The position numbers and the translations under genes were made by a program. From assembly GCF_905171765.1 (NCBI RefSeq), contig NC_053398.1, positions 46,902,323 to 46,966,322 of the forward strand: 64,000 nucleotides of DNA, read 5' to 3'. The stretch is from Bufo bufo (taxonomy: Eukaryota; Chordata; Amphibia; Anura; Bufonidae). The stretch's first letter is position 1, and each line of letters begins with the position of its first letter. Below the pieces are notes generated by a model, which ran no database searches, was not told the DNA's origin, and saw nothing but the letters and a program-made list of their open reading frames with translations. Below are positions 56,801-63,862 of this stretch, piece by piece.

Positions 56801-59212
56801 TAAAGTTGAACAAACAACTCACAGTTTTATGTACTTGACAGTAAGTTGCAAAACACGTCCAAACAAGACGGAGGTGCAAAGGCAGTTTCCAACAATGGTC
56901 CGGCTCATCTGGAGCAAGATTTCCCAAATCCCAGTGCAATCTGTTTGTCTTGATGCAATTCCTGAACTAGCAATTTATCTACTATGCAGGTCCCACCTAA
57001 AGGGTGCACAAATATTTAAAATTTTCTGCAATTCGTAGCCGCCAGGTGCAGATCTTCAAATCACAAGCAGCGATGTAAGCTGCAAAACCTGCTAAGCCAG
57101 GCTGGAAACCTAAGGTCTATTTAAAGCTGTGAGGCCCATAAAGCTATATTGTCTCCTTACAGACTCTACCCTGCACTCCTCTCAACTGCACACTGGAAAA
57201 AAAATGGCTCAGTACAAGCTATTTGAGTTCACCCTCCTTCCAGAAGCATCTAAGTACAGTAGAAATGATAGGGACCTGTTCCAGCCACAAGAAAACAAAC
57301 CCAAGACCTATTGAAAGACATACTACTGCTTTTCTCAGCAAATCAACACCAACAGTACACATAACAGTGCAAACAACAGTGCATTCTCCTGTGAAGGGAG
57401 AAATAGGTTAAGACATATCAAACAGCACAAAGCATTAAAGGGGCTCTGTCATCAGATACATCGCAATAAAACACTCTCACCTGAGACTGGTGCTCCTGAC
57501 AGTTGAACATCATGGTCTTAGTCCCATCTTGCTAATTGCCCACACTCTTGAGAAACTTGATGTTTTCTAATATGCAAATTAGCCCGTAGGAGAGACAAGG
57601 GCTGTGCCATTGCACTTCGTTGCTCCCAGAGGCTCCGCTCTCTGCCCTTCGTGCCACGTCCCCACCACTGACTGACAGGGCAAGGTGGTAAAGACGTTCC
57701 CGCGTCTGACCCTGAAGTCTCTTGGAACTAGCTCATTCAGCGCACGCGCTGTACATTTAGCCACCCAATAGGTGTCCAAATGGGACACTACACATATATC
57801 TGTCTGGTTTGGTCAAACATGAACTTGTTTCCATGCCTAGAGAGGAGAAGGCCTCTAATGGCAGCATATCTTATGCCAGAAAATTCAACTTGCCCAATCC
57901 TTTTTTACCCCTGACATCACCTTGGCAAGAAGATAATTTATTGTGACAGTATGGGGGTCTTCAGTGTGCACGGCTTTGCATAGGACCTTATTCACTTGAA
58001 GGCAGTGCACATTACATTTATGTCTATTTTCGTTTTTAATAATTCTAATTTATTTTCACTTTACAATGGGTTGGACTAAGAATTACCTATGCCAGTTCTG
58101 ACTGTGACCTTACTTGAAAATGGTTTATTACATGACATTATTTACTAACAGGGAGATATCCACCTATCACATCCTGGGAAGTTACTATATATTATCGCGG
58201 AAAGGAGGTCCTAAAAGAAAATGTGTCCAAAAAATTCTTCATCACAAGAGATGTTGACGATGTCCATATGGGGCACACAGAGGCTGTCCAATTCCCTTCA
58301 ACAGATGTGCTTGTAGATCATGTACAGTTGAAGTACACTAATGACATCCTCAGCTGTGTTGGGAAAGGTCTTCTAGTGGAAGTCAATCCTCATGATTACA
58401 AGGTTTACGCTACAAGAACGGGCAAGTCAAGAGTTTTCTGGAGCCTTTCTGAAAGTGTAAAAACCCAGGACACGGCTTCAGAGGCCAAGATGCTCATCAG
58501 AGATGTCCCAACAGAGATATTTGACTTCAGCCAGTTTTGGGAAGGTAAGTGTCAATGTTTGCTGGATTTAACAAGATAATATGGCCATGTGATAGCTAGT
58601 AAACCAGAAGACAGTAGATATTTTATACTTGTGGATATACTTCTGCTTTGTTGGGTGCGTGCAAGTTGGATTTGCTGGGATTATTCTATAGCAAAGTCGA
58701 CAAAGAATCCGCGGGGAAATTCACAAGATAAATTCCCACCATTTTGAGAGTATACTCACCTGACCAATTACATTCTGCTCCCGAATGGGCATTTAATTGG
58801 CCCCCACTGGTCGCTGCTCACCCGCCACCAGTGATGACATGTAGCATTCCCATGTTGACATCGTTGGAGGCCTGTATACAGAAGGAAGTGCTGATATTGC
58901 AGCAGCAGGAGAATGTTAAAGTATACTTCTTTTTATTTCACATGATTATTCTCCCTAGTGGATTTTGCTGCAGATCCTCCTGAAATCCACAGCAGAATCT
59001 TTAACAATAAATTAGATACATAGATAGATAGATAAATCATTTTCCTCAATTAAAAGTTTTTACAGCATATTCTGAATTTTCTTTCCTTTTTTATATTTTT
59101 AGAGTTAAAAGCTTACATGCACCACAGAAGGTCATCACCAGACTACACTATATATCTGACATTTGGACAGACTCTGCTTGAGCCGGTCATGAAGAAATTT
59201 GTGCTAGTGAAG
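35639..59212 (+). CDS. irf7: interferon regulatory factor, IRF7-like; nine exons, 3' end missing
   Basis: A transcription factor of the type I interferon response; in vertebrates IRF7 is activated by C-terminal phosphorylation, dimerises and enters the nucleus. Joining 35639-35806, 40529-40775, 41852-41949, 43645-43696, 45005-45196, 48018-48197, 49659-49859, 58152-58544 and 59103-59212 gives 547 codons without a stop. Residues 5-115 are the DNA-binding domain with the five tryptophans W12, W27, W39, W58 and W75, and 'WKTNFRCALN' as recognition helix. Residues about 115-380 are a Q/P/N/S-rich linker. Residues 385-547 are the IRF-association domain ('WEVTIYYRGKEVL', 'TEIFDFSQFWEELKAY', 'DYTIYLTFGQ', 'KKFVLVK'). 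'YTIYLxFGQxL' is closer to IRF7 than to IRF3, the main alternative. The regulatory serine-rich tail and stop codon lie beyond the window. Introns are long and full of transposons. Confidence 0.9.
35917..36078. repeat. palindromic MITE, CATTTATCAAACTGG family
   Basis: The left end GGGGTCATTTATCAAACTGG pairs with the right arm ending CACCAGTTTAATA, slightly truncated. It lies in the first intron of the IRF coding region, 110 bp after the GC donor. Confidence 0.7.
36501..36976. repeat. palindromic repeat, TAAGGCCCCTTTCAC family
   Basis: The left end TAAGGCCCCTTTCACTCGAG pairs with the right end CGTGTGAAAGGGGCCTAA. AAAAACGCA phrases recur inside. It is intronic and non-coding. Confidence 0.65.
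37689..37815. repeat. partial CATTTATCAAACTGG MITE
   Basis: 'GGGGATATTTATCAAAACTGG' to 'GGTGGAATCTGGTTGC'. The right third is missing. Confidence 0.55.
38826..40388 (-). mobile_element. apparently complete Tc1/mariner element (DD37E)
   Basis: 1563 bp between TA dinucleotides (38824-38825, 40389-40390). The ends CAGGGAGTGCAGAATTATTA and GAGTGTGCGCAGAATTATTA (right end, reverse strand) share most positions and continue 'GGCAA'. It contains an unbroken transposase gene and lies in the IRF intron. Confidence 0.93.
39154..40170 (-). CDS. Tc1-like DD37E transposase, intact (338 aa)
   Basis: Cut-and-paste transposase acting at TA sites. Residues 1-120 hold two helix-turn-helix parts ('CSTLKIAKLLKRDHRTIKRF', 'SLAIFQSCNITGVPKST') with basic stretches that could serve for nuclear import. 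The catalytic triad is D144 (LWTDEMRVS), D237 (FMQDNAPSH) and E275 (DLNPIENLW), with 37 residues between the last two, the spacing of the group described as DD37E/TRT. The glycine-rich block 'QQGGGGVLVWAGI' is present. Length is normal for Tc1 transposases. Start MGQKKDL is the first ATG and the frame ends 'KKGGYIGH'. No stop or frameshift was seen, so it may be functional. Confidence 0.95.
   Translation of the reverse strand: MGQKKDLTGSEKSKIVRYLAEGCSTLKIAKLLKRDHRTIKRFIQNSQQGRKKRVEKPRRKITAHELRKVKRAAAKMPLATSLAIFQSCNITGVPKSTRCAILRDMAKVRKAERRPPLNKTHKLKRQDWAKKYLKTDFSKVLWTDEMRVSLDGPDGWARGWIGKGQRAPVRLRRQQGGGGVLVWAGIIKDELVGPFRVEDGVKLNSQSYCQFLEDTFFKQWYRKKSASFKKNMIFMQDNAPSHASKYSTAWLARKGIKEENLMTWPPCSPDLNPIENLWSIIKCEIYKEGKQYTSLNSVWEAVVAAARNVDGEQIKTLTESMDGRLLSVLAKKGGYIGH
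40529..40775 (+). CDS. irf7: IRF coding exon 2 (DNA-binding domain, second half)
   Basis: Starts AWAICSGKYHPD after 24 T and CAG, and contains W58, W75 and 'TNFRCALNQVLYRN'. It ends phase 1 at CCAGAAG|GTATGA. 247 nt. Confidence 0.92.
41120..41621. repeat. palindromic repeat, AAAGGGCATCAGTCAG family
   Basis: The left end AAAGGGCATCAGTCAGCAAA pairs with the right end TCTGCTGACAGATGCCGTTT. The inner arms have GGCTGACCTGTTACATGTG and 'CACATGGTACAGGTCAGC'. It is intronic. Confidence 0.65.
41852..41949 (+). CDS. irf7: IRF coding exon 3 (linker)
   Basis: 98 nt, TGGCAG acceptor, encoding QSLLDELNDEDYTLDISPNS and on to SSPEES. Donor TCG|GTGCGT, phase 0. The sequence is acidic, as in an activation region. 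Confidence 0.82.
42372..43146 (-). mobile_element. 5'-truncated CR1-type LINE
   Basis: At the low-coordinate end the minus strand finishes in ATTCTATGATTCTATGA, the ATTCTATG-type tail of CR1 elements. Coding sequence for the end of the reverse transcriptase is upstream. Only the last ~775 bases were inserted. Confidence 0.8.
42700..43140 (-). pseudogene. CR1 reverse transcriptase C-terminal part (146 aa)
   Basis: 'ERDLGVIISEDLK', 'LYRALVRPHLEYCAQYWRPY' and 'DIDTLERVQRSATKLV' are the conserved blocks after the RT domain in CR1/L2-type LINEs. The catalytic RT motifs lie upstream and are absent. Confidence 0.85.
43645..43696 (+). CDS. irf7: IRF coding exon 4 (short linker exon)
   Basis: 52 nt, encoding EVIAELMRNILLEPTEN, between TATATTAG and GTAAGT. 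Phase 0 in and phase 1 out. It looks amphipathic-helical. Confidence 0.8.
43811..44126. repeat. palindromic repeat, AGGCCTCATGCACATGG family
   Basis: The left end TAGGCCTCATGCACATGGCC pairs with the right end GGTCGTGTGCATGAGGCC. The centre holds 'CCTATTCTTGTCCG' and its complement. Intronic, GC-rich. Confidence 0.7.
44143..44630. repeat. palindromic repeat, AGCTGACCTGTTACATGTG family
   Basis: Arms 'TAGCTGACCTGTTACATGTG' and 'CACATGTAACAGGTCAGCCA' with 'TTGATTGACAGGGCCAGGC' in the centre. It is the same family as 41120-41621. Confidence 0.65.
45005..45196 (+). CDS. irf7: IRF coding exon 5 (linker)
   Basis: 192 nt between TTTGTACAG and GTGAGT, phase 1 at both ends, encoding SIQQVLNLSQDEYPQGDPHV onward. 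It is rich in H, Q, E and P. Confidence 0.82.
45279..45692. repeat. palindromic repeat, AAAGGGGTTGTCCAGCC family
   Basis: Left AAAGGGGTTGTCCAGCCAGT and right ACTGGCTGAACAACCCTCTTT. The inner arms carry 'GACCTATCCTCAGAATAGGT' and its counterpart. It starts 83 bases after IRF exon 5. Confidence 0.65.
45900..46071. repeat. palindromic MITE inside the Tc1 remnant
   Basis: 'GGGGGCATTTATCAAACTGG' to 'CAGTTTGATTAATGACC'. It belongs to the family at 29383-29551 and inserted after the Tc1 element. Confidence 0.7.
46134..46306. repeat. second palindromic MITE inside the Tc1 remnant
   Basis: 'GGGAGATTTAACAAAACTGG' to 'CACCAGTTGATAAATCTCCC'. Same family, lying 63 bases after the previous copy. Confidence 0.7.
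46631..47047 (-). pseudogene. Tc1 transposase remnant
   Basis: Reads 'FLWSYETKIELSDLN', 'AHHLHNTIPTVKHGGGSIML' and 'LGRRFVFQQDK'. The first catalytic D has become Y (WSYET for WSDET), the second D is followed by K in place of N, and the E block is lost. Clearly inactive. Confidence 0.85.
48018..48197 (+). CDS. irf7: IRF coding exon 6 (linker)
   Basis: 180 nt between TTTTACAG and GTGAGT, phase 1 at both ends. It encodes EQYQMCNIYPNGYPQ onward, including HFFQQMSALSHFQQPP and HNGYQQA. The repeated NGY/QQ phrases suggest low-complexity growth. Confidence 0.82.
48675..49358. repeat. palindromic repeat split by a hAT MITE
   Basis: Left AAAGGGGTTGTCCTGTATCA and right part 'GGGTTGTCCTGAGATCGG..CTTTT'. 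The arms carry 'AAAGAACAGGTAAGTACTTA' and 'AAGTACTTACCTGTTCTTT'-like sequence. The 303-bp element at 48836-49138 sits in its centre. Confidence 0.55.
48836..49138. mobile_element. hAT-type MITE with perfect 8-bp target duplication
   Basis: Starts CAGTGTTGGACTGGGATGCC and ends CCCTGTCCGAACCTG, imperfect inverted ends. ACTGCATG occurs on both sides (48828-48835 and 49139-49146). It belongs to the family at 1839-2231 and is non-coding. Confidence 0.82.
49659..49859 (+). CDS. irf7: IRF coding exon 7 (linker)
   Basis: 201 nt between TCAATAG and GTAAGT, phase 1 at both ends, encoding QATGNNGCPQDESRVVQSIN to TLLSQQ. Serine- and proline-rich. Confidence 0.8.
50004..50631 (-). mobile_element. CR1/L2-type LINE, 3' part
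   Basis: The minus strand ends in AACTATGTAACTATGTAA-type repeats at 50004. Coding sequence 50580-50113 lies upstream. The LINE is interrupted at 50632 by piggyBac and continues at 55643. Confidence 0.8.
50113..50580 (-). pseudogene. LINE reverse transcriptase C-terminal part (155 aa)
   Basis: 'VRPHLEYAVQFWAP', 'LEKVQRRATKLI' and 'RTVKLWNRLPKDVVTAGTVD' are the typical C-terminal blocks of CR1/L2 ORF2. The frame ends at 50113. The N-terminal continuation is found beyond the piggyBac at 55643-55787. Confidence 0.85.
50632..50635. repeat. piggyBac target site TTAA, left
   Basis: TTAA next to CCCCTTAAGGAC, paired with TTAA at 55639-55642. Confidence 0.9.
51080..51905. repeat. 395-bp tandem repeat inside piggyBac
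   Basis: AACCCTTTAGGTCTTCCACA at 51191 recurs at 51586, and the units stay alignable ('ACCCCATATGTGGTCGTAAA' at 51360 and 51755). A further, inverted partial copy lies at about 52060-52380 ('TGGAACACCTAAAGGGTTAA'). It is non-coding and lies downstream of the transposase gene. Confidence 0.85.
52564..52704. repeat. palindromic MITE inside piggyBac
   Basis: CAGGCATCCTAAAAACTGCG to 'CGCAGTTTGAGGATGCCTG', a 141-bp hairpin with 'CCCTCCAGATGTTGTAAAAC' arms. The ends are hAT-like, but flanking 8-mers ACACTAAG and CACTAAAA do not match well. Confidence 0.65.
52813..54612 (-). CDS. piggyBac transposase, intact (about 599 aa)
   Basis: Cut-and-paste transposase that inserts at TTAA. The start chosen is MARRMFSAEEAYAQ (54612); the frame is open 33 codons further, but that part is HTHAHLHAH-type low complexity. 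Residues 1-90 are acidic and serine-rich ('SDSESPSEDEDD') with a basic 'PPRRRRRRQ'. The RNase H-like core carries D in VAVDESLV, D in YVDNFYTS and D in MGGVDLSD, the three catalytic aspartates of the family. The C-terminus has a cysteine-rich zinc-binding domain (CRVCRRRGIRKDTTTQCDTC...HPGLCVIDCFREYH). Length is typical (about 590) and no break was seen. It may be functional. Confidence 0.95.
   Translation of the reverse strand: MARRMFSAEEAYAQIASDSESPSEDEDDPTFLLSSASSSSSSDDDEPPRRRRRRQAEPGAPHARDPVAYPSTSRPGVRTGFPAHQISPPEPPADELSWCPPVDFEPEIPDFAGNPGIQIPTVGFTEIDYFSFFFSNPLVNLMVEQTNLYTQQFVAQNPGSFLARPGGWTPVSAAEMRTFWGLVLHMGLVQKPSVRQYWSGDVLYQTPLYSMVMTRPRFEAIRKCLHYSDNAACPPQGDPAYDRLYKIRPVIDHFGATFQQAYVPGREVAVDESLVAFKGRLSFRQYIPTKRARYGVKLYKICESTSGYTYKFRVYEGRDSRIQPPECPPTLGVTGKLVWDLMYPLLDKGYHLYVDNFYTSIPLFRSLAARSTFACGTVRKNQRGLPAYPLQVPIPRGETRALTSGNLLLVRYKDKRDVLMLSTIHGNGITPVPVRGTTATVLKPDCIVDYNRYMGGVDLSDQVLTPYNAMRKTRAWYKKVAVYLVQVAMYNSFVLSRSAGSTGTFLQFYEAVLKDLIFSDRERAGRSTSGIGGARIVPGQHFPGVVPHTGKKGRTQKKCRVCRRRGIRKDTTTQCDTCTDHPGLCVIDCFREYHTSMEY
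54840..54975. repeat. G-rich run upstream of the piggyBac transposase gene
   Basis: Long GGTGGTGGGG and GGGGGGGG tracts on the + strand (C-rich on the coding strand). Several G-runs within 20 bases could fold as G-quadruplexes. It lies between the transposase start and the right end, so it belongs to the element's 5' leader. Confidence 0.6.
55639..55642. repeat. piggyBac target site TTAA, right
   Basis: TTAA after GGACGCAGGG...-type end (CCTTAAGGGG), matching 50632-50635. Confidence 0.9.
55643..55787 (-). pseudogene. continuation of the LINE split by piggyBac
   Basis: The minus strand gives 'SYVLGDVALGESPIENGFGV' and 'SAASKATRILSCIN', the block just before the RT C-terminal part at 50580. 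Removing the piggyBac and one TTAA makes the LINE continuous. Confidence 0.7.
55796..56157. mobile_element. hAT-type MITE with perfect 8-bp target duplication
   Basis: Starts TAGTGATGAGCGGC and ends GATCAACACTA. ATTATTAC is on both sides (55788-55795, 56158-56165). It is a shorter relative of 29823-30616. It inserted into the LINE, whose sequence resumes after 56165. Confidence 0.85.
56166..56400 (-). repeat. LINE continuation beyond the hAT element
   Basis: 'AAGATGCATAACTTTACATT' to about 'CACAGCTTAGTGTC' continues the CR1/L2-type sequence on the minus strand. The 5' boundary is uncertain. Confidence 0.45.
57436..57720. repeat. partial palindromic repeat, TATGCAAATTAGCC family
   Basis: AAAGGGGCTCTGTCATCAGA start and 'ATATGCAAATTAGCCCGTAG' with 'GACTGACAGGGCAAGG' in the middle. 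The right arm is missing. Same family as 41120. Confidence 0.5.
58152..58544 (+). CDS. irf7: IRF coding exon 8 (association domain, main part)
   Basis: 393 nt between TACTAACAG and GTAAGT, phase 1 at both ends. It encodes RRYPPITSWEVTIYYRGKEV to EIFDFSQFWE, the beta-sandwich part of the IRF-association domain used for dimer and coactivator contacts. The 8.3-kb intron before it holds the piggyBac element. Confidence 0.93.
59103..59212 (+). CDS. irf7: IRF coding exon 9 (association domain, end)
   Basis: 110 nt, TTTTTAG acceptor, encoding ELKAYMHHRRSSPDYTIYL to KKFVLVK with donor AAG|GTAAGT in phase 0. In IRF7 and IRF3 one more exon with the regulatory tail follows; I did not find it up to 64000. 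Confidence 0.93.
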
Positions 59213-59798
59213 GTAAGTGCACAGTTCGTAAACAGTTGATTAAGCAGGGGTGTGACAAACGCTCATTATGGCCTTCCAACCACTGGCTCCACCAGTCTCC
59301 TGACACATCATTGGGCGTAGCTTACTTTAGACTTCTTAGCCAATGTTCAGACATTCAGTACACAGGTGAAAAAATGTTTTATGCCACAGAACATTTGTCA
59401 CTCTGTGATGTCTATGTAATTATCTGTCCATGGGAACAGTAAATAATATCACAAAAACATTTTCCTCCTTTGCCCATATTGATGTACAAGTAGATCACAG
59501 GGGCATGAGAAGTACGTGGAGCGGGCTCAGGAGCCTATGCACATATCTTTACCTAATCACTAAAAATACCAACAATCTTCATGGTCCATATAAAAATGAG
59601 GTCAGAAGTGGTTAAATGTAGACTGGTTACTGACTTGATAAGAAAAAGTCATGTGATACAGTTTTTATCAAGTGTGAAATAAAAGTACATTTTTAACATG
59701 TCTCTTTTTCTGTAAGTAACCTGATCTTTGAGATGATAGGAATCATAGGGATCTATGGTGCTGTGAGTTCTGGTCAGTTCAAATGGTTTTCTGGTGCT

Positions 59799-60168
59799 TA
59801 GTTTTTGATGGCCTATCCTCAGGATACGTCATCAAAATCAGATTAGTGGGGGGTCCAACACCCTGTACTCCCACCTATCAGCTGCGCAAGAAACACTACA
59901 GAGGATGTAGTGTGCCCCATAATGTCCCTATAGTGGCCCCCCGGAGGAATAATGTTACAAAACATAAACTCACAAGGTTCTGTGAACAGTGTAGTGGCCG
60001 TGCCGTGATACTGCAGCTCAGCTCCTATTTAAAGTGGATGGAGTCATCCGTCCTCTGTATAGTTTCCAGCATCGGTGGTTGCCTGAAACAGCTGATTGGT
60101 GGAGGTACCGTGTGTCAGACCTCCACCAATCTGATATTGATGACCTATCCTGAGCATAGGATACTGCT
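59799..60168. repeat. palindromic repeat, GGCCTATCCTCAGGATA family
   Basis: 'GATGGCCTATCCTCAGGATA' on the left and 'TGATGACCTATCCTGAGCAT' on the right. It directly borders the minisatellite. Confidence 0.5.
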
Positions 60169-60169
60169 G

Positions 60170-61258
60170 GGGCCCTCTATGGGGGGCATTATTAATGCTG
60201 AGGGCAATTATAGGAGACATTATTACTGCTGGAGGCCACTATGGAGGACATTATTAATTCTGGAGGTCACTATGGGGGAATATTATTACTGCTGGGAGCC
60301 ACTATGGGAGACATTTTTACTGCTGGGTGGCACTACAGGAGACATTATTAATGCTGTGGGCTACTATGTCGGACATTATTACTGCTCCGGGACACTATGG
60401 GGGACATTATTAATAATGGGGGTCACTATGGAGGGCATTTTTGCTGCTGGGGGCCACTATGAGGGGCATTATTAATGGGGAGGGCCATCCTGGGAGACAT
60501 TATTACTGCTCATAGTCACTATGGAGGTACATTATTAATATTAGGGGCTCAATGGGAGATATTATTAATGCTGGGATCGCTATGGGGGACATTATTAATG
60601 CTGGGGGCCACTATGGGGACATTATTATTGCTGAGGGCTTTTATGGGAGACATTATTACTGCTGGGGGCCACTATGGGGGACATTATTAATGCCAGGGAC
60701 CACTTTGGGGACATTATTAATGCTAATGGCACTATGGGGGACATTATTAATACTGGGGGCCACTATGGAGACATTATTACTGCTGGGTATCACTATGCGG
60801 GACATTATTAATACTGGGGGCCAAGATGGAGGACATTATTAATGCTGGGATAACTATGGTGGACATTATTAATGTTGGGGGTCACTATGGGGGACATTAT
60901 TAATACTGGGGGCCACTATGGAGACATTATTACTGCTGGGTATCACTATGCAGGACATTATTAATACTGGGGGTCACTATGGGAGACATTATTGCTGCTG
61001 GGTGTCACTATGGGGGACATTATTACTGCTGGGGGCCACTATGGGGGATATTATTAATGCTTGGGGCCACTCTGAAGGACATTATTACTGCTCTGGGTCA
61101 TTCTGTGGGACATTATTACTGTTCGGGGCCACCATGGTGGATATTATTACTGCTGAGGGGGGCCAATATGGGGGGCATTATTAATGCTGGGGAACATTAT
61201 TACTGTCGGGGGCCACTAAGGTAGACATTATTAATGCTGAGGACCACTATAGGAACGA
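60170..61258. repeat. ~31-bp minisatellite, about 35 units
   Basis: Units such as CATTATTAATGCTGGGGGCC followed by ACTATGGGGGA repeat with small changes over 1.1 kb. The unit is 30-31 bp and the frame drifts, so open frames reading 'GDIINAGGHYG' or 'GTLLMLGATM' appear on the + strand without being genes. It lies in the intron after IRF exon 9. Confidence 0.92.
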
Positions 61259-62738
61259 GAGGGTCCTACTTTGCTCCCCCCTCCCAGGTCTCTACTTTCT
61301 ATTTAAAAATTGAGTAAAAATAATTCTAATTGCTTTAAAATGTTTTATTAATAAGAAAATGTGGGTTTTATTTACCTCAGATATCACCCCTTTACCTGTG
61401 TTCTTAGTTGTTTTCAGTGAATTTTTAGTCATTTCTAGCATTCTAGTATTCTCTAGACAGTTTCCATTACCCAAATCCTAAAATGTCTCCATGGAACATT
61501 AAAAAAGACATTGACTAATGCATGACCGTTGTTAGTAGAATTTGTGACTACGTAATCAGTGGTCTATATATTCTATACACTTACCGGATTACACAAGTCC
61601 CAGTCTTCCAAAAAGAGCAAAGAAATGGCAGGGAGGTCCTGTCCATGTCGAGCAGAGATCTCCTCACGAGTGATGATTTCAGGTTGTGACTATGCGTCTT
61701 GTTGTCGGGAATGTATTTCTAGTGCTGATAAGTTTCACTTTCCTATTCCTGGGTTTGGAGTAACCTCCTTCCCCCATATATGTCCCAGCAGTTAAACTGT
61801 TTGGACTTTGACTGGTTTCGATGACAGAACAGACTGGTATTTTTCTACCATATATTGGGAAACCTCCATCATTTTTTGCGAAACATAACTTTTCATTGCT
61901 GGCGGAATTTCTAGAAGATCATCTAGGGACAGTTACTAAGCGAATTATGCCAGAATTTCCTCACAAATTGAGTAAAAGTTACCAAAATGTATTATGTATT
62001 TTAGATACTCTTTAAACCAAGCTCAATCGTTTTGAAAGAAGTTTATGGCCTGGTTTTTTCTAAAGATGCCATTTTAGGTTGCCAAAAATTGGTGCATATA
62101 TGTCCATTACTATATCCATGCGCATCAAAATACTTAAAAAACTAAATGAAATGATTATGAATATAACATTTGTGAAAGCCATTCCATTTTCTTGTGTAAG
62201 AAACCTGCATGTCAGCTGCAAGACCCACAAATTTGATTAGCGTCTTGACAATCTGATAGACTCAGGACTTAACCCCTTAGCTTGTTTTACTCTTTAGTAA
62301 CCAACCTTTTTTTTTTTTTCATTTCTTTCTTCGTCACGTTCCAAGAGATATAGCTTTTTAATTTTTCTGTCGGTGTAGCCATATGAGGGCTTGTTTTTTG
62401 CAGGACAAGTTGTAGTTTTTAATGGCACCACATACATATTTATTTTTGTTATGTTTTACTACTGTTGCACAGTGAAAACTTATTTAAAAAAAAAAGAAAA
62501 TGTTTTTTCATCACTGCATTCCAAGACCCATAGCATTTTGTTTTTCTTTCTACTGTGTGAGAGCTTGATTTTTGCATTAAAACTTGTAGTTTTTATTTGT
62601 ATTATTTTGGGATATGTAACACTTTTTGATTGCTTTTTATTTTGTTTGTTTTTTGTAGCAAATAAGCTTAAAACAGTTCTGGGATTTTCGTTTTGGTTCT
62701 TTTTTGCAGCATTCACAATCGGGAATAAATTACCATAT

Positions 62739-63053
62739 TTTTGCTTTATAAGACACACCTGGGTTTTAAAAAGATCAGACCCCTAATCTTTATCAGACCT
62801 CAAATCAGACCCTCAATCTTCATCAGACCTCAGAATAGACTCCCTCAATCTTCATCAGACCACAGTTCAGACCCCACAATCTTAATCAGACCCCCAATTT
62901 TCATCAGACCTCAGATCATACCCCCCAATCTTTATCGAACCCCCAATCAGACCCCCAATCTTCATCAGACCTCAGATCCTTTTCCCCCAATCAGACACCT
63001 AAACTTTACAAGATCTTAGATAAGACACCCAATCTTAGACCTGAGATCAGACA
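62739..63053. repeat. ATAAGAC-type repeat with CAGACCCCCAATCTT array
   Basis: 'ACCATATTTTTGCTTTATAA' is followed by imperfect repeats of CAGACCTCAGATCAGACCCC and CAATCTTCATCAGACC, each 15-20 bp, to about 63053. The array is degenerate and non-coding. Confidence 0.7.
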
Positions 63054-63220
63054 CCTGAGAGGGTGCGGCAGTTGCAGAGAAGGCAGAGACTCTAGGTGTA
63101 CGGCAACACCCCCGTTGCTCCTAGAGGCTCATTTGCATATATTAAAACAGATTTTTTCTCAACAATGTGGGCACATATGAACATGGGACTAACACAGATG
63201 CCTTCAGCTGCCAAGCATCA
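63054..63220. repeat. half copy of the TATGCAAATTAGCC-family palindrome
   Basis: 'GTTGCAGAGAAGGCAGAGAC' to 'GATGCCTTCAGCTGCCAAGC' matches the right half of the repeats at 41120 and 44143. Confidence 0.6.
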
Positions 63221-63572
63221 TGCAACAAGAATCCAACAAATCTGTGGTCAAATACTAGCCAAGGTCAGAACTGAGGACTACAGGAAAAAATGCAATTCAG
63301 GGGACAAAAACTAGAGTAAACATCTGTTCAGGTCAGTCAGTAAAGGAGGTCAACAATCCACACAATCTACAGGGAGGTCCAATCAGTCCAAGTCTAAACA
63401 GAGTAAGGTACAGGGTACATACCATTATACCTGGCAACTAGTGAGATGCCCTAGAAAATTTCAAAGAGGGCTCCTCTACTTTTATAGGTTGAACGACAAT
63501 GCCTGCTCTACATGCACATTTCTAGATTACAGCAAGGTACAGTAGTACAGTTTTCTTCTCAGGAGAAGTGAC

Positions 63573-63862
63573 TGTCACGGCTTGGAGGTAGTTTGCCGTG
63601 ACACTTTCGCCGTGCATGCTAGTTGCCGGTGGTGTGTTGTTGTATTGCATGCGTGTGTATTTTTCCCTTTTAAAGCTGTTTTCCTTCCTTTCTGGTGTGC
63701 ACGGGGTTAAGGTGTGTGCAAGGTGGAGCTGGGTGTGGTCTTAGGTCTCTTCATATACTGTTGCTGTGAGACTGAGATCATTGTTATGTCTGCCTCTATA
63801 TGTGAAGGAGCTTGCTCCTTTCTTGGATGCTATCTGAGGTCCATCCTAGTTTGACATACTGT
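63573..63862. repeat. possible LTR, TGTCACGGCTTGG type
   Basis: Starts TGTCACGGCTTGGAGGTAG. No second copy or target duplication lies in the window. Assignment rests on the TGTCACG start shared with 18479 and on the texture. Confidence 0.25.

Noticed and set aside
60170..61258. Repetitive protein ORFs ('GDIINAGGHYG', 'GTLLMLGATM')
   Set aside because: Produced by a 30-31-bp minisatellite whose frame drifts; different frames are open in different parts.
61559..61795. Possible final IRF exon
   Set aside because: The 78-codon frame has no similarity to the serine-rich IRF7 tail, and no acceptor in the phase needed after exon 9 was convincing.
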